A DNA stretch of 9,192 bases from Ruminococcaceae bacterium UBA5396. GTDB lineage: Bacteria; Bacillota; Clostridia; Oscillospirales; Acutalibacteraceae. The stretch covers positions 1-9,192 of the forward strand of contig DHOG01000137.1 of assembly GCA_002410715.1 (NCBI GenBank), read 5' to 3'. Positions within the stretch are counted from its first letter, which is position 1; every line of letters begins with the position of its first letter. A program made the translations under genes and the position numbers. The notes beneath the pieces were generated by a model. The model saw only the letters and a list, made by a program, of their open reading frames with translations. It was not told the DNA's origin and did no database searches. Below, in pieces: positions 1 through 5,714 of this stretch.

Positions 1-766
1 CATCGCCCTTGTATTTTTCGTTGGTCAACATACTGTTAATTACGGTTTGTGACCACTTATCCTTTCCGGCTGGAGTTGGGACTTCAGCTTGGTTGAGATA
101 ACGGCAAATTCCTGCAGGGGTTTTCCCCTCAAGGTAAAGCTTAAAGATAAGTCTGACGAGGATTGCCTGTTTTTGGTTAACTACAAGCCCACCTTCTGCT
201 CCACGGTCATAGCCGAGAAAGCGGTCATACGGAACAGTGTACTTACCATCAGCGAATCTTTTGCGGTGTCCCCATGCCACATTTTCTGATATAGAGCGCG
301 ATTCCTCTTGGGCCATACTTGAAAGCAGCGTAATCATGAATTCGCCTTTAGAGTCAAATGTCCCGATGTCTTCCTTTTGGAAATACACCTCAATCCCATA
401 CTCTTTTAGGAGTCGAATACATATAAGCGAATCAACGGTATTCCTTGCGAAGCGGGATATGGATTTCGTGATTATCAAATCGAACGCCCCTGATTTCGCA
501 TCGCTCATCATTTTTTGAAATTCTACTCTCATTTTTTGTGAGGTTCCGGTAATGCCTTCATCAGCATACAATTTCACAAAGATTAAATCAGAGCGTTCTT
601 CCACATATTTTAGATAATAATCCCTTTGCGCTTCGATGCTATTTAACTGCTCGTCACTGCTGGTAGAAACTCTGGCGTAAATCGCCACACGGCGTTTTTG
701 GTAAAATGGTTCATATAACTTTTCGACTTTTGGATAGACCTTGATTTTATGTATTATCTTTTTCAT
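1..766 (-). CDS. Serine recombinase of the transposon/large-resolvase type, C-terminus cut by window edge
   Basis: Translation of the minus strand from ATG 766 gives 255 residues with no stop before the left edge. The resolvase/invertase catalytic domain is clear. YARVS at residues 30-34 holds the conserved Arg32 and the probable nucleophile Ser34. DEGITGT lies at 69-75 and the second conserved block ISRFARN at 103-109. MAQEESRSISENV follows as the long E helix, then a recombinase-domain region with LEGKTPAGICRYLN and VINSMLTNEKYKGD. Members of this family are usually 500-560 residues, so about half is missing from the window. The enzyme cuts and rejoins DNA through a Ser-DNA covalent link, typically to excise or integrate a transposon or conjugative element. 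The start lies 9 bp after the stop of the small upstream gene, with GAGGT as ribosome site, so the two are probably cotranscribed. Family assignment is firm; the element it moves cannot be named. Confidence 0.93.
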   Translation of the reverse strand, partial: MKKIIHKIKVYPKVEKLYEPFYQKRRVAIYARVSTSSDEQLNSIEAQRDYYLKYVEERSDLIFVKLYADEGITGTSQKMRVEFQKMMSDAKSGAFDLIITKSISRFARNTVDSLICIRLLKEYGIEVYFQKEDIGTFDSKGEFMITLLSSMAQEESRSISENVAWGHRKRFADGKYTVPYDRFLGYDRGAEGGLVVNQKQAILVRLIFKLYLEGKTPAGICRYLNQAEVPTPAGKDKWSQTVINSMLTNEKYKGD

Positions 767-775
767 TCAGCGACC

Positions 776-934
776 TCAATCCAAAATGCCGATTATGGGC
801 TTAAGGTCAGCCTGTGCTTTTTTACGGATTGCCTCAGCCTCTTTAGCAGTAAGCAAACCTTCTCTCTGTAAATTAATCAATAACAGTTTTATTAACTGAT
901 AGTCTATCTCTTTTTCTGCGACATTCTTATCCAT
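776..934 (-). CDS. Small SHOCT-like protein, upstream partner of the recombinase
   Basis: A 52-residue protein starting MDKNVAEKEIDY. A longer start at 964 is possible, but AAGGAGG (complement of 943-949) sits 8 bases before the ATG at 934 and only 2 bases before the intermediate ATG, so 934 is chosen. The C-terminal part, with LINLQREGLLTAKEAEAIRK, resembles the SHOCT short helical domain (hydrophobic helix, a G-L/I-T/L-E turn, then a basic helix). In my knowledge such small genes often precede recombinases in Clostridia. No catalytic residues or membrane segment are visible. It could be an accessory factor or oligomerisation module for the recombinase, but that is inference from position. 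That it is a gene is well supported by its ribosome site and tight spacing; the domain name is moderate. Confidence 0.68.
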   Translation of the reverse strand: MDKNVAEKEIDYQLIKLLLINLQREGLLTAKEAEAIRKKAQADLKPIIGILD

Positions 935-1016
935 ATTCATGACCTCCTTCACAAGACCACTCATATGAATTGCTCAAAAACGCTGAAAAGTCAAGGTCTG
1001 AATTGATAAGTTTGAT

Positions 1017-1022
1017 TTTATA
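1017..1022 (-). promoter_or_regulatory. Candidate -10 element for the recombinase operon
   Basis: On the minus strand TATAAA is read at 1022 to 1017, directly abutting the innermost of three direct repeats and about 85 bp before the SHOCT-like start. No good -35 hexamer lies 16-18 bp further upstream; that space is occupied by the repeats. This fits a promoter whose activity depends on a repeat-binding protein, but it rests on one hexamer in AT-rich DNA. A competing -35-like TTGACT, read on the minus strand near 990, has no good -10. Confidence 0.3.
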
Positions 1023-1074
1023 CCCTCGCTAACGATTGATACCTTCGCTAACGAAAGGAAACCCTCGCTAACGA
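1022..1074. repeat. Three 14-bp direct repeats upstream of the recombinase operon
   Basis: ACCCTCGCTAACGA at 1022-1035, ACCTTCGCTAACGA at 1041-1054 and ACCCTCGCTAACGA at 1061-1074 differ at one base and recur every 19 and 20 bp, roughly two helical turns. Each core has a small dyad, TCG-CTAA-CGA. The array lies 88-140 bp upstream of the SHOCT-like start and touches the candidate -10. Regular phasing near a recombinase operon suggests operator sites or recombinase accessory sites. An iteron-type origin is possible but no replication gene is in view. The repeats are seen directly; the role is inferred. Confidence 0.75.
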
Positions 1075-1133
1075 TTTGTCAGCAGGGGTGTGCATCGTAT
1101 CAATAATATAAGCATTAGCCATGAAAAGTCTCA

Positions 1134-1158
1134 TTTCTACACAATTGACATGTAGAAA
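1134..1158. repeat. Inverted repeat, 8-bp stem
   Basis: TTTCTACA at 1134-1141 pairs perfectly with TGTAGAAA at 1151-1158 across a 9-base loop. It is followed on the plus strand by CGGGGCTTTTTC, so the T-run is separated from the stem and this is not a clean terminator. It is the first of five inverted repeats in the otherwise gene-poor 1080-1500 stretch. Confidence 0.6.
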
Positions 1159-1216
1159 CGGGGCTTTTTCTTTGTCAAAAGGATTTTTAAAATTGATAAT
1201 TACTGACGTTTTTCTC

Positions 1217-1230
1217 CTTCCGTTCGGAAG
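1217..1230. repeat. Short inverted repeat, 6-bp stem
   Basis: CTTCCG-TT-CGGAAG is a tight 6-bp dyad within a pyrimidine-rich strand and is followed by AGTTTCTTTT. It could be a weak plus-strand terminator hairpin, but the loop is only 2 bases and the stem is short. It is listed mainly because it belongs to a cluster of dyads. Confidence 0.4.
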
Positions 1231-1249
1231 AGTTTCTTTTATCGTCATA

Positions 1250-1289
1250 AAGCTAATAACGCCCCTAAAAGCAGGGGCGTTATTAGCTT
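1250..1289. repeat. Perfect 17-bp inverted repeat with 6-base loop
   Basis: The arm 1250-1266, AAGCTAATAACGCCCCT, is exactly complementary to 1273-1289, with loop AAAAGC. This is by far the strongest hairpin in the window. Neither side has a T-run: CTTCAGGG follows on the plus strand and TATGACG on the minus strand. A normal intrinsic terminator is therefore unlikely. Possible roles are a transposon end, a recombinase or relaxase recognition site, a miniature palindromic repeat, or a structured RNA. The pairing is certain; the role is unknown. Confidence 0.85.
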
Positions 1290-1393
1290 CTTCAGGGCAG
1301 AGCAAATTACCGGGAACATTGCGAAGATAAACAGCAACATATTCCGAATAAACGACAACCTTTTTCAAGATAAAGATAGATCATCTGTTTACG

Positions 1394-1420
1394 TTGTGGC
1401 AACATCACTGTGTTCCACAA
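1394..1420. repeat. Inverted repeat, 10-bp stem with one bulged base
   Basis: TTGTGG (1394-1399) and AACA (1401-1404), separated by a bulged C, pair with TGTT (1411-1414) and CCACAA (1415-1420) around the loop TCACTG. No T-run follows. It lies 105 bp from the 17-bp palindrome and 7 bp before the next inverted repeat. Confidence 0.55.
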
Positions 1421-1426
1421 ATCCTG

Positions 1427-1471
1427 AGTAACCCTAAAATGAAGTTACACCAAAATATCTCCCGGGTTACT
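1427..1471. repeat. Inverted repeat, 8-bp arms, 29-base spacer
   Basis: AGTAACCC at 1427-1434 is the exact complement of GGGTTACT at 1464-1471. The long spacer makes a protein-binding site or element terminus as likely as an RNA hairpin. The stretch from here to 1687 shows no supportable gene apart from the short fragment at 1607 and a lone TATAAT at 1557-1562 without a good -35. Confidence 0.5.
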
Positions 1472-1606
1472 ATCTTAAGAACACACGGCATTGGTATGAG
1501 GGGCTTTTTGCAATAAATTCACCCTTTAGGATGATGCTTTATCTGACGAGTTTCATTATAATGAGAATGAAGGTGATATTGTGGAAGTAAAAGGAACCCG
1601 TAAGAA

Positions 1607-1672
1607 GTGAAGTTTCTATGCCTTGTTTTTTTACTCAGTACATTTCCGGCAGTTTGCCTTGGTGTCATATAG
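1607..1672 (+). pseudogene. Signal-peptide-like fragment ending at a stop
   Basis: From GTG 1607 the plus strand encodes 21 residues, VKFLCLVFLLSTFPAVCLGV plus one more, before TAG at 1670-1672. A lysine followed by a hydrophobic stretch and a small-residue end is what a secretion signal looks like. AAAAGGAA stands about 10 bases upstream as a possible ribosome site. The next gene starts 15 bp later in another frame and opens with a membrane segment. One reading is that an ancestral secreted or membrane protein was shortened here and only its signal remains. Chance translation of T-rich DNA cannot be excluded. Confidence 0.28.
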
Positions 1673-1687
1673 AAAACTTAAGCTGTC

Positions 1688-2704
1688 ATGCTGAGTGAAT
1701 TTGACGAGATGGGCGAGGGAGCGATTATTTATCACATCTTCGCTCCCGTCGGCTGCCTTTTTTTATTGCTTCTTGTCATACGAACACTCAGACGCGAGAA
1801 AAAGAAGAAGAAAAAAGCGGCGAGGAAGCCCGCCGCAGAATCCACGATGCACGAAGAACCTCGAACAATTGAAGCAAGGAGTGATACGAATATGTTCTGC
1901 CATAACTGCGGTGCAAAGCTGTCGGAGGGTGCGGCTTTCTGTACAGCCTGCGGTACGAAAACACAGACAAGCGTTCCTGGCGTGTGTGCAGCCTGCGGTG
2001 CCAAGCTTCCGGAAGGTGCAGAATTTTGCATCAGCTGCGGTAAGGCAGTGAATCGCACAACACCGGAGCCGAGCTTTTCGGTATTTTCCACACCACCGCA
2101 GGACAACACGGGGCTGGTCGGCTTTTCCGACCGTATCAATGCTCCAGAAGTTATCGAATACATAAGTAAAAGCAATAAGTCTGCGCGCGGCTGCGCGTTC
2201 GTGTTGATTCCGCTGCCGTTTATCATTTATACGATAGTCAGCTTCGTTTCGGATGAGGTGCAAACAGCCGACGCACTGATTTTCGGCGGCGGGATATCTT
2301 TGGTTTTTCTGTTTTTTTATCTTCTTACAAAGTATATAACAAGTCCTAACCGAAGCTGGGACGGCGTTGTTATCGACAAAAAGCGTTCCGAAAAAACAAA
2401 GAGGGTCAGGGACGACTTTGGCCACGATGATTTGATTCATTACACAGAATATGTAATTAAATTTCGCACAGATAAGGGCAAAAAAGAACGGTGTGTAGAG
2501 AGCAATACCAGAGGATACATCGACCCGGACTACTACCCGTATCTTAACATCGGTGACCGCGTCCGCTATTACCCGCAGTTACCTTACAAATACGAGAAAT
2601 ACGATAAATCCCGCGATAGTGAAATTCCGTGTATGTTCTGCAAAACCTTCAACGATATACACAACTATATGTGTGCAAGCTGCGGAAAACTGTTGTTCAA
2701 ATAA
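1688..2704 (+). CDS. Membrane protein with tandem zinc ribbons and C-terminal DUF7489-like region
   Basis: The 338-residue protein has an N-terminal membrane segment (about 17-32) followed by a lysine run (38-43). Two zinc ribbons follow, with CxxC pairs at C71/C74 plus C85/C88 and C100/C103 plus C114/C117. A proline-rich linker leads to two membrane segments (about 167-187 and 194-216), then a soluble part with WDGVVIDKK and IGDRVRYYP. A third CxxC pair set, C315/C318 and C329/C332, ends the protein. The soluble part recalls the DUF7489 type, from memory. Zinc-ribbon membrane proteins of this kind are common in Clostridia and mostly uncharacterised. The start is uncertain: ATG 1688 has no visible ribosome site. 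ATG 1892 (MFCHNCG, the usual first residues of such proteins) has AAGGAG at 1876-1881 and would give 270 residues. It probably forms a transcription unit with the lipoprotein gene 22 bp downstream. Confidence 0.82.
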   Translation: MLSEFDEMGEGAIIYHIFAPVGCLFLLLLVIRTLRREKKKKKKAARKPAAESTMHEEPRTIEARSDTNMFCHNCGAKLSEGAAFCTACGTKTQTSVPGVCAACGAKLPEGAEFCISCGKAVNRTTPEPSFSVFSTPPQDNTGLVGFSDRINAPEVIEYISKSNKSARGCAFVLIPLPFIIYTIVSFVSDEVQTADALIFGGGISLVFLFFYLLTKYITSPNRSWDGVVIDKKRSEKTKRVRDDFGHDDLIHYTEYVIKFRTDKGKKERCVESNTRGYIDPDYYPYLNIGDRVRYYPQLPYKYEKYDKSRDSEIPCMFCKTFNDIHNYMCASCGKLLFK

Positions 2705-2726
2705 AAAATAAAGGAGATAGATAACC

Positions 2727-3143
2727 ATGAAAAAAGTATTAATCGCACTGTTACTGTTGGTTTTAGTTGTCTCTGTATGTGCATGTGAAGGTAAAGACAA
2801 AGACGGCGGCAAAACACCGTCAAATAATTCCGAAGTCTCTGAGTCAGGTGACGAAGAACTGGAAAAACTTCGGGTGTTGTATGACGGTAAATGGATTAAC
2901 CAAGACCATTATGACAAACCGTTTACTATAAAAATACTCAGCACAACAAGTATCAGCATGACCTATGAAACATCGGGAGAGCTCATCTGCGACCTGTTTT
3001 ATTCAGCTGGCGATCTGACCATTATCAGCGTCAGCATGGGCGGCGGCATAAGCCTTGGCAGATACAGTATTGACACCGAAACCGGGATATTGACACACAA
3101 GCCTACTGACACAGATGCATTTACATATACGAAAGAACAATAA
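2727..3143 (+). CDS. Small lipoprotein of unknown function
   Basis: A 138-residue protein with AAGGAG at 2711-2716, ten bases before the ATG. The N-terminus MKKVLIALLLLVLVVSVCAC is a lipoprotein signal; the likely modified cysteine is Cys20 (V-C-A-C), with Cys18 as alternative. An acidic, serine-rich tether (about 21-45) precedes a compact domain that seems rich in beta strands: YDGKWINQDHYDKPFTIKIL, then MTYETSGE and GRYSIDTETG. Repeated strand-and-turn text of the form 'G-W-x... / D-T-E-T-G-x-L' recalls small lipocalin-like or beta-sandwich lipoproteins, but I do not recognise a family. The 22-bp gap to the zinc-ribbon gene argues for cotranscription and a shared cell-envelope role. It converges on the oxidoreductase gene with 42 bp between stops and no clear terminator. 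Confidence 0.82.
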   Translation: MKKVLIALLLLVLVVSVCACEGKDKDGGKTPSNNSEVSESGDEELEKLRVLYDGKWINQDHYDKPFTIKILSTTSISMTYETSGELICDLFYSAGDLTIISVSMGGGISLGRYSIDTETGILTHKPTDTDAFTYTKEQ

Positions 3144-3185
3144 ATGTTGATAATGCTGTTTTCGCTTGTTTTAAAATACACAAAA

Positions 3186-4439
3186 CTAAAATATGGAATT
3201 TTGGTTCTTTAATTGCTCTTGCACCCTTTTAACATTTACCTGGTTGATAACCGAACCCTCCTTTGCAGCAATGCCGACTGCCGTTCCGGCTGCCTCTCCA
3301 ATGCAACATACAATAGGCATAATACGAATAGACGCCTGAGCCTCATGATTAACCGAAATGCAGCGTCCCGCAACGAGCAGGTTATCCACGTTTTTGGGTA
3401 CCAAGCTGCGGTATGGAATTGTGTAATACTGTCCGTCAGGGAAATAATGATGGCTTGTGCCACTTCCTTCTGGGTTATGAATATCAATGTCGTAATTGCC
3501 TGCAGCAATTGAATCCTCAAATCGTTTACAACTAATAAGGTCCTCCCCTGTTAACAGATACTCTCCGTCAATCATGCGGCTTTCACGCACACCTATAGCA
3601 GGCGCAGTCATTATTAAACTGCAATTCTGAAAGCCGTCAATATTTTCTTTTATAAAATTAAAAAGCTCAAATACCTGTTCCCTTGCCTCAATTTCAGCTT
3701 TAGTCAAATCAAATGCATCGGTCGGATTTAGCTTGATGATGCGAGTGGAATTAAAATGTAAAATCCCATCAACATAATGGTCAAATATCAGCACATCTTC
3801 CCGCGGGTTTTTTATTTTACCTTGTTTTTGCATTTCCCTGTACAATGTATTTATATTTCTTGCTTTTCTAAACTTCTCCATATCAACACCGGTCACGCGG
3901 AAGCATAGTGTCATCGGTTGGCAAAGGCTATCCTTTTCCCTCCCTAAATGAAAAGGACAACCGCATAATGCCGCCATATCGGCATCACCTGTGGCGTCTA
4001 TAAAATATTCAGCAGAAAACTCCTGTTGACCTGATTTATTTGCAACAATGATCGATTTAACAGCGCCTCCTGTCTTTCTGACATCTAACAAATAGGAATG
4101 GTACAATAAAGTGACGTTTGCTTCAAGCACCATTCTGTTAAGAATAATTTTCAAAAACTCCTCATTAAAGCGTGCGCAGGGACGATCATCAATAGCATCC
4201 ATATCCCTTAACCTACTTTTAATCTCCGCAAACAAACCTGCATTAAGGATAAAAGGTTTACCGTCTTTTTTAGTAAAATCCCTCATAAATGGGGTTACAA
4301 GTGCATTTACCGCTGCTCCTCCCAGACAATTTGACCTTTCGATTAATAAAACCGATAAACCTGCCCGACCGGCACTGATAGCTGCCGATGTACCGGCAAA
4401 TCCTCCCCCAACAACAATCAAGTTATACTTTTTCAACAT
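3186..4439 (-). CDS. FAD-dependent oxidoreductase (FAD_oxidored family)
   Basis: A 417-residue protein. ATG 4439 is chosen because GGAGGG (complement of 4444-4449) lies 4 bases before it and the dinucleotide-binding fold begins at once: residues 7-16 are LIVVGGGFAG and the ribose-binding acid is Glu34 in LLIER. CLGGAAVNALVTP follows (from about 38), then FIDATGDADMAALCGCP (about 165-180), GVRESRM, and the second FAD-contact block LLVAGRCISVNHEAQASIRI near the C-terminus. This layout fits the FAD_oxidored family (PF12831-type), whose members oxidise unknown, often sugar-derived or plant-glycoside substrates. The length is that of the short form, without a C-terminal beta domain. It stands alone on its strand, convergent with the lipoprotein gene. 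The substrate cannot be told from sequence. Confidence 0.88.
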   Translation of the reverse strand: MLKKYNLIVVGGGFAGTSAAISAGRAGLSVLLIERSNCLGGAAVNALVTPFMRDFTKKDGKPFILNAGLFAEIKSRLRDMDAIDDRPCARFNEEFLKIILNRMVLEANVTLLYHSYLLDVRKTGGAVKSIIVANKSGQQEFSAEYFIDATGDADMAALCGCPFHLGREKDSLCQPMTLCFRVTGVDMEKFRKARNINTLYREMQKQGKIKNPREDVLIFDHYVDGILHFNSTRIIKLNPTDAFDLTKAEIEAREQVFELFNFIKENIDGFQNCSLIMTAPAIGVRESRMIDGEYLLTGEDLISCKRFEDSIAAGNYDIDIHNPEGSGTSHHYFPDGQYYTIPYRSLVPKNVDNLLVAGRCISVNHEAQASIRIMPIVCCIGEAAGTAVGIAAKEGSVINQVNVKRVQEQLKNQNSIF

Positions 4440-4474
4440 AGTTCCCTCCACACTTATATTTGTAAACCTCTGTA

Positions 4475-4535
4475 TATATGGATATATAGCCATTCGGCCA
4501 AACTTCCATACAATCAGGTTTTAGATATCCATATA
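4475..4535. promoter_or_regulatory. Inverted repeat in the leader/promoter region of the FAD oxidoreductase gene
   Basis: TATATGGATAT at 4475-4485 is the exact complement of ATATCCATATA at 4525-4535, 39 bp apart and 36-96 bp upstream of the start at 4439. On the minus strand TTGTTA, a 17-bp spacer and TATATG form a weak sigma-A-like promoter whose -10 overlaps the outer arm. An operator or a leader hairpin are both possible. AT-rich DNA makes chance dyads commoner, so confidence is low. Confidence 0.35.
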
Positions 4536-4799
4536 CTAAAACGATTTGTGTGTAACAAAATAAATATCAATAAAAGATAAGACACTTCAGATAACTTCAT
4601 TTGCTGATTATAATATATTACAATATATATGAAAAAGCAAGCTACTAAGTTAAAAACAACAAAACATTTGTTGCTTTTGCTAATTATAAAGAAGCATTAA
4701 GCGCTAGCTGAAAACTTCAAACTATAATTAAGATCTTTATTATAAAATTAAAAAAATCAATATACTATAAAATATTGAAAATATACTGGCAGATAATCG
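4536..4799. other. AT-rich intergenic stretch with no gene seen
   Basis: About 260 bp of very AT-rich DNA, 27% G+C in the sample 4621-4680. I see no reading frame with a ribosome site, no RNA gene signature and no strong hairpin. It separates the oxidoreductase promoter region from the remnant-filled stretch to the right and may itself be decayed sequence. Confidence 0.5.
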
Positions 4800-4833
4800 T
4801 TATGGCATTTGTTAGACTTTGCATATGCCATAA
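4800..4833. repeat. Inverted repeat, 9-bp arms
   Basis: TTATGGCAT (4800-4808) is the exact complement of ATGCCATAA (4825-4833) around a 16-base spacer. It lies 20 bp before the decayed lipoprotein fragment and may have been an operator of that lost gene. No repeat-binding partner can be named. Confidence 0.45.
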
Positions 4834-4852
4834 AAATGAAGCAGGCGTGTTA

Positions 4853-4954
4853 ATGCGTAAACGATTCCTTTTTGCAATTATGCCTGTTGTAATTGCAAAA
4901 AGCTACTGCTCACGCGGTAAAGAAGGACAAAGCAGCAGTGCCGAGTTTGAATGA
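4853..4954 (+). pseudogene. N-terminal fragment of a lipoprotein, possibly a solute-binding protein
   Basis: ATG 4853 opens 33 codons, MRKRFLFAIMPVVIAKSYCS then RGKEGQSSSAEFE, ending at TGA 4952-4954. Basic residues, a hydrophobic core, a cysteine and then a Gly/Ser/Glu-rich tether are the layout of a clostridial lipoprotein signal, most often seen on ABC-transporter sugar-binding proteins. The hydrophobic core is broken by Lys16, and the usual second Cys of a CSCG end reads Arg. The rest of the protein is missing: terminator and IS200 sequences follow within about 25 bp. I read it as a mutated stub, not a small functional gene. The parent family is inferred only from the style of the signal. 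Confidence 0.5.
4868..4902. repeat. Perfect 13-bp inverted repeat inside the lipoprotein fragment
   Basis: CTTTTTGCAATTA at 4868-4880 is exactly complementary to TAATTGCAAAAAG at 4890-4902 with loop TGCCTGTTG. It falls in the signal-peptide codons, spanning the unusual Lys16. Such a long perfect dyad in protein-coding DNA is unexpected, so it may postdate loss of coding function. Confidence 0.7.
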
Positions 4955-4970
4955 ACCTATATCATATTAA

Positions 4971-5006
4971 CAACAAAAGCCGGTCTGCCTGCATAAGGCG
5001 GACCGG
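4971..5006 (-). terminator. Intrinsic terminator for leftward transcription
   Basis: The stem pairs 4980-4989 with 4997-5006 (CCGGTC, a T/G wobble position, then GCC against GGCGGACCGG) around loop TGCATAA. Read on the minus strand, the G+C-rich stem is followed at once by CTTTTGTTG, a T-rich tail. On the plus strand the stem is followed by TTACATT, so activity in that direction is doubtful. It would stop transcription coming from the truncated transposase promoter on the right. Confidence 0.62.
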
Positions 5007-5020
5007 TTACATTGCGTGAC

Positions 5021-5295
5021 AACCACCAGCTAAGCCGGTGGATAAAAGGGCTTAAGCTCTGCCCAAAAAATAAACTCCTATGATAAAATGAAATGCGACT
5101 GACAATCGCAAGGCAAAAAATCATAGGAGGTCGAAACCATGGGTAACGACATTGGAAGTTTATCACACACAAAATGGCGGTGTCAATATCATATAATATT
5201 TGCGCCAAAGTACAGAAGGCAGATAATATATGGAAAGTACAAAGCGGAGATAGGGAAAATATTACGTGAAACCTGCACACGAAATGGAACCGCAG
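5021..5295 (+). mobile_element. IS200/IS605-type element, left end and 5' part only
   Basis: The left-end hairpin CCACC (5023-5027) with GGTGG (5037-5041) around AGCTAAGCC, followed by GGGC...GCCC at 5048-5064, is the form of the subterminal structures of IS200-like elements. It is followed by the structured tnpA leader and the tnpA start. No right-end hairpin is present: similarity stops near 5286-5295, where an opposite-strand transposase fragment begins. The element is a dead remnant. The exact left boundary cannot be fixed, because these elements make no target duplication. Confidence 0.75.
5075..5129 (+). promoter_or_regulatory. tnpA leader hairpin that buries the ribosome site
   Basis: CTCCTATGAT (5075-5084) is the exact complement of ATCATAGGAG (5120-5129), so the ribosome site AGGAGG (5125-5130) lies in the closing strand. 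A second nested stem, TGCGA (5094-5098) with TCGCA (5106-5110), sits inside. It is established for IS200 that a leader hairpin masks the ribosome site and keeps transposase translation very low. The pairing here matches that design and is still perfect although the gene behind it is broken. Confidence 0.78.
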
Positions 5296-5309
5296 TAGTA
5301 TGCAATTAG
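5139..5309 (+). pseudogene. tnpA: IS200-family transposase TnpA, truncated after about 50 residues
   Basis: ATG 5139 opens MGNDIGSLSHTKWRCQYHII, then FAPKYRRQIIYGKYKAEIGK, the standard N-terminus of the Y1 transposase of IS200-type elements. Similarity ends at about residue 50, near GTAV, and the frame stops at TAG 5307-5309 inside foreign sequence, for 56 residues against a usual ~150. The HUH metal-binding motif and the catalytic tyrosine are both missing, so it cannot nick or rejoin DNA. Its ribosome site is AGGAGG at 5125-5130. Its downstream half was replaced by the tail of the opposite-strand transposase fragment. Confidence 0.88.
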
Positions 5310-5573
5310 TCGATTGTTTTCCAGATAATCCTGCAGGTCGGTAATTTGCGCAAAGCCCTCGCATTTCATGACGATAAAGGCGGCAAAGAGCGCTTGTTTC
5401 GAGTATCCTTTTCTGCCGGTGGCAGAGATGGCATTGTCCATACAGCTTAAGTCCAAATGCAGAAACAGTTCATCATAAAACTTTGCTTTGGGCTGGGACG
5501 TAAAAAGACGAATGTCATCAAATAATTCTTGTCGATAGATAACGATCAGCTCCTCTCGGATGTTTTGCTGCAA
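5289..5573 (-). pseudogene. N-terminal fragment of an IS1182-like transposase
   Basis: From TTG 5573 the minus strand encodes about 95 transposase-like residues, with FYDELFLHLDLSCMDNAIS, GRKGYSKQALFAAFIVMKCE and LQDYLENNRLIAYYCG. This is the N-terminal DUF772-type region of DDE transposases of the IS1182/IS5-like group. After YYCG (codon 5289-5291) eight residues encoded by the complement of the IS200 sequence follow, then a stop at 5262. All catalytic acids of the DDE core are missing. An extended -10, TGGTATAAT, lies just before the start, so the fragment may still be transcribed. Family assignment is from memory of the N-terminal consensus; that it is a transposase fragment is well supported. 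Confidence 0.75.
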
Positions 5574-5714
5574 CTTAATTATACCAAATTGAGCTGGTCG
5601 TTTCTATAATTTTATAGTGACAAGCGGGGTCGTCATGTCCCGTTAACCAGCGCCATTGCTGGGTTTATTGAGTTTTGCTCATGGCTAAATTTTATTACAA
5701 ATAGGAGTGAAATA

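Noticed and set aside
1022..1074. Three repeats as a small CRISPR array
   Set aside because: Units are 14 bp with 5-6 bp gaps, far too short for repeat-spacer architecture, and no cas gene is present.
1250..1289. Perfect 17-bp hairpin as an intrinsic terminator
   Set aside because: No T-run follows the stem on either strand.
1048..1368. A 106-residue minus-strand reading frame across the hairpin cluster
   Set aside because: It starts with TTG without a ribosome site, runs through the 17-bp palindrome and two of the direct repeats, and shows no protein-like pattern.
1618..1698. 26-codon plus-strand frame starting ATG 1618
   Set aside because: No ribosome site, no protein-like composition, and it overlaps the start of the zinc-ribbon gene.
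1763..2440. Long minus-strand frames (164 and 225 residues) opposite the zinc-ribbon gene
   Set aside because: They are antisense shadows; the plus strand carries clear CxxC zinc ribbons and membrane segments.
5021..5130. IS605-type guide RNA or a tnpB partner
   Set aside because: No TnpB-like coding sequence or right-end guide region is present; only the tnpA-side left end remains.
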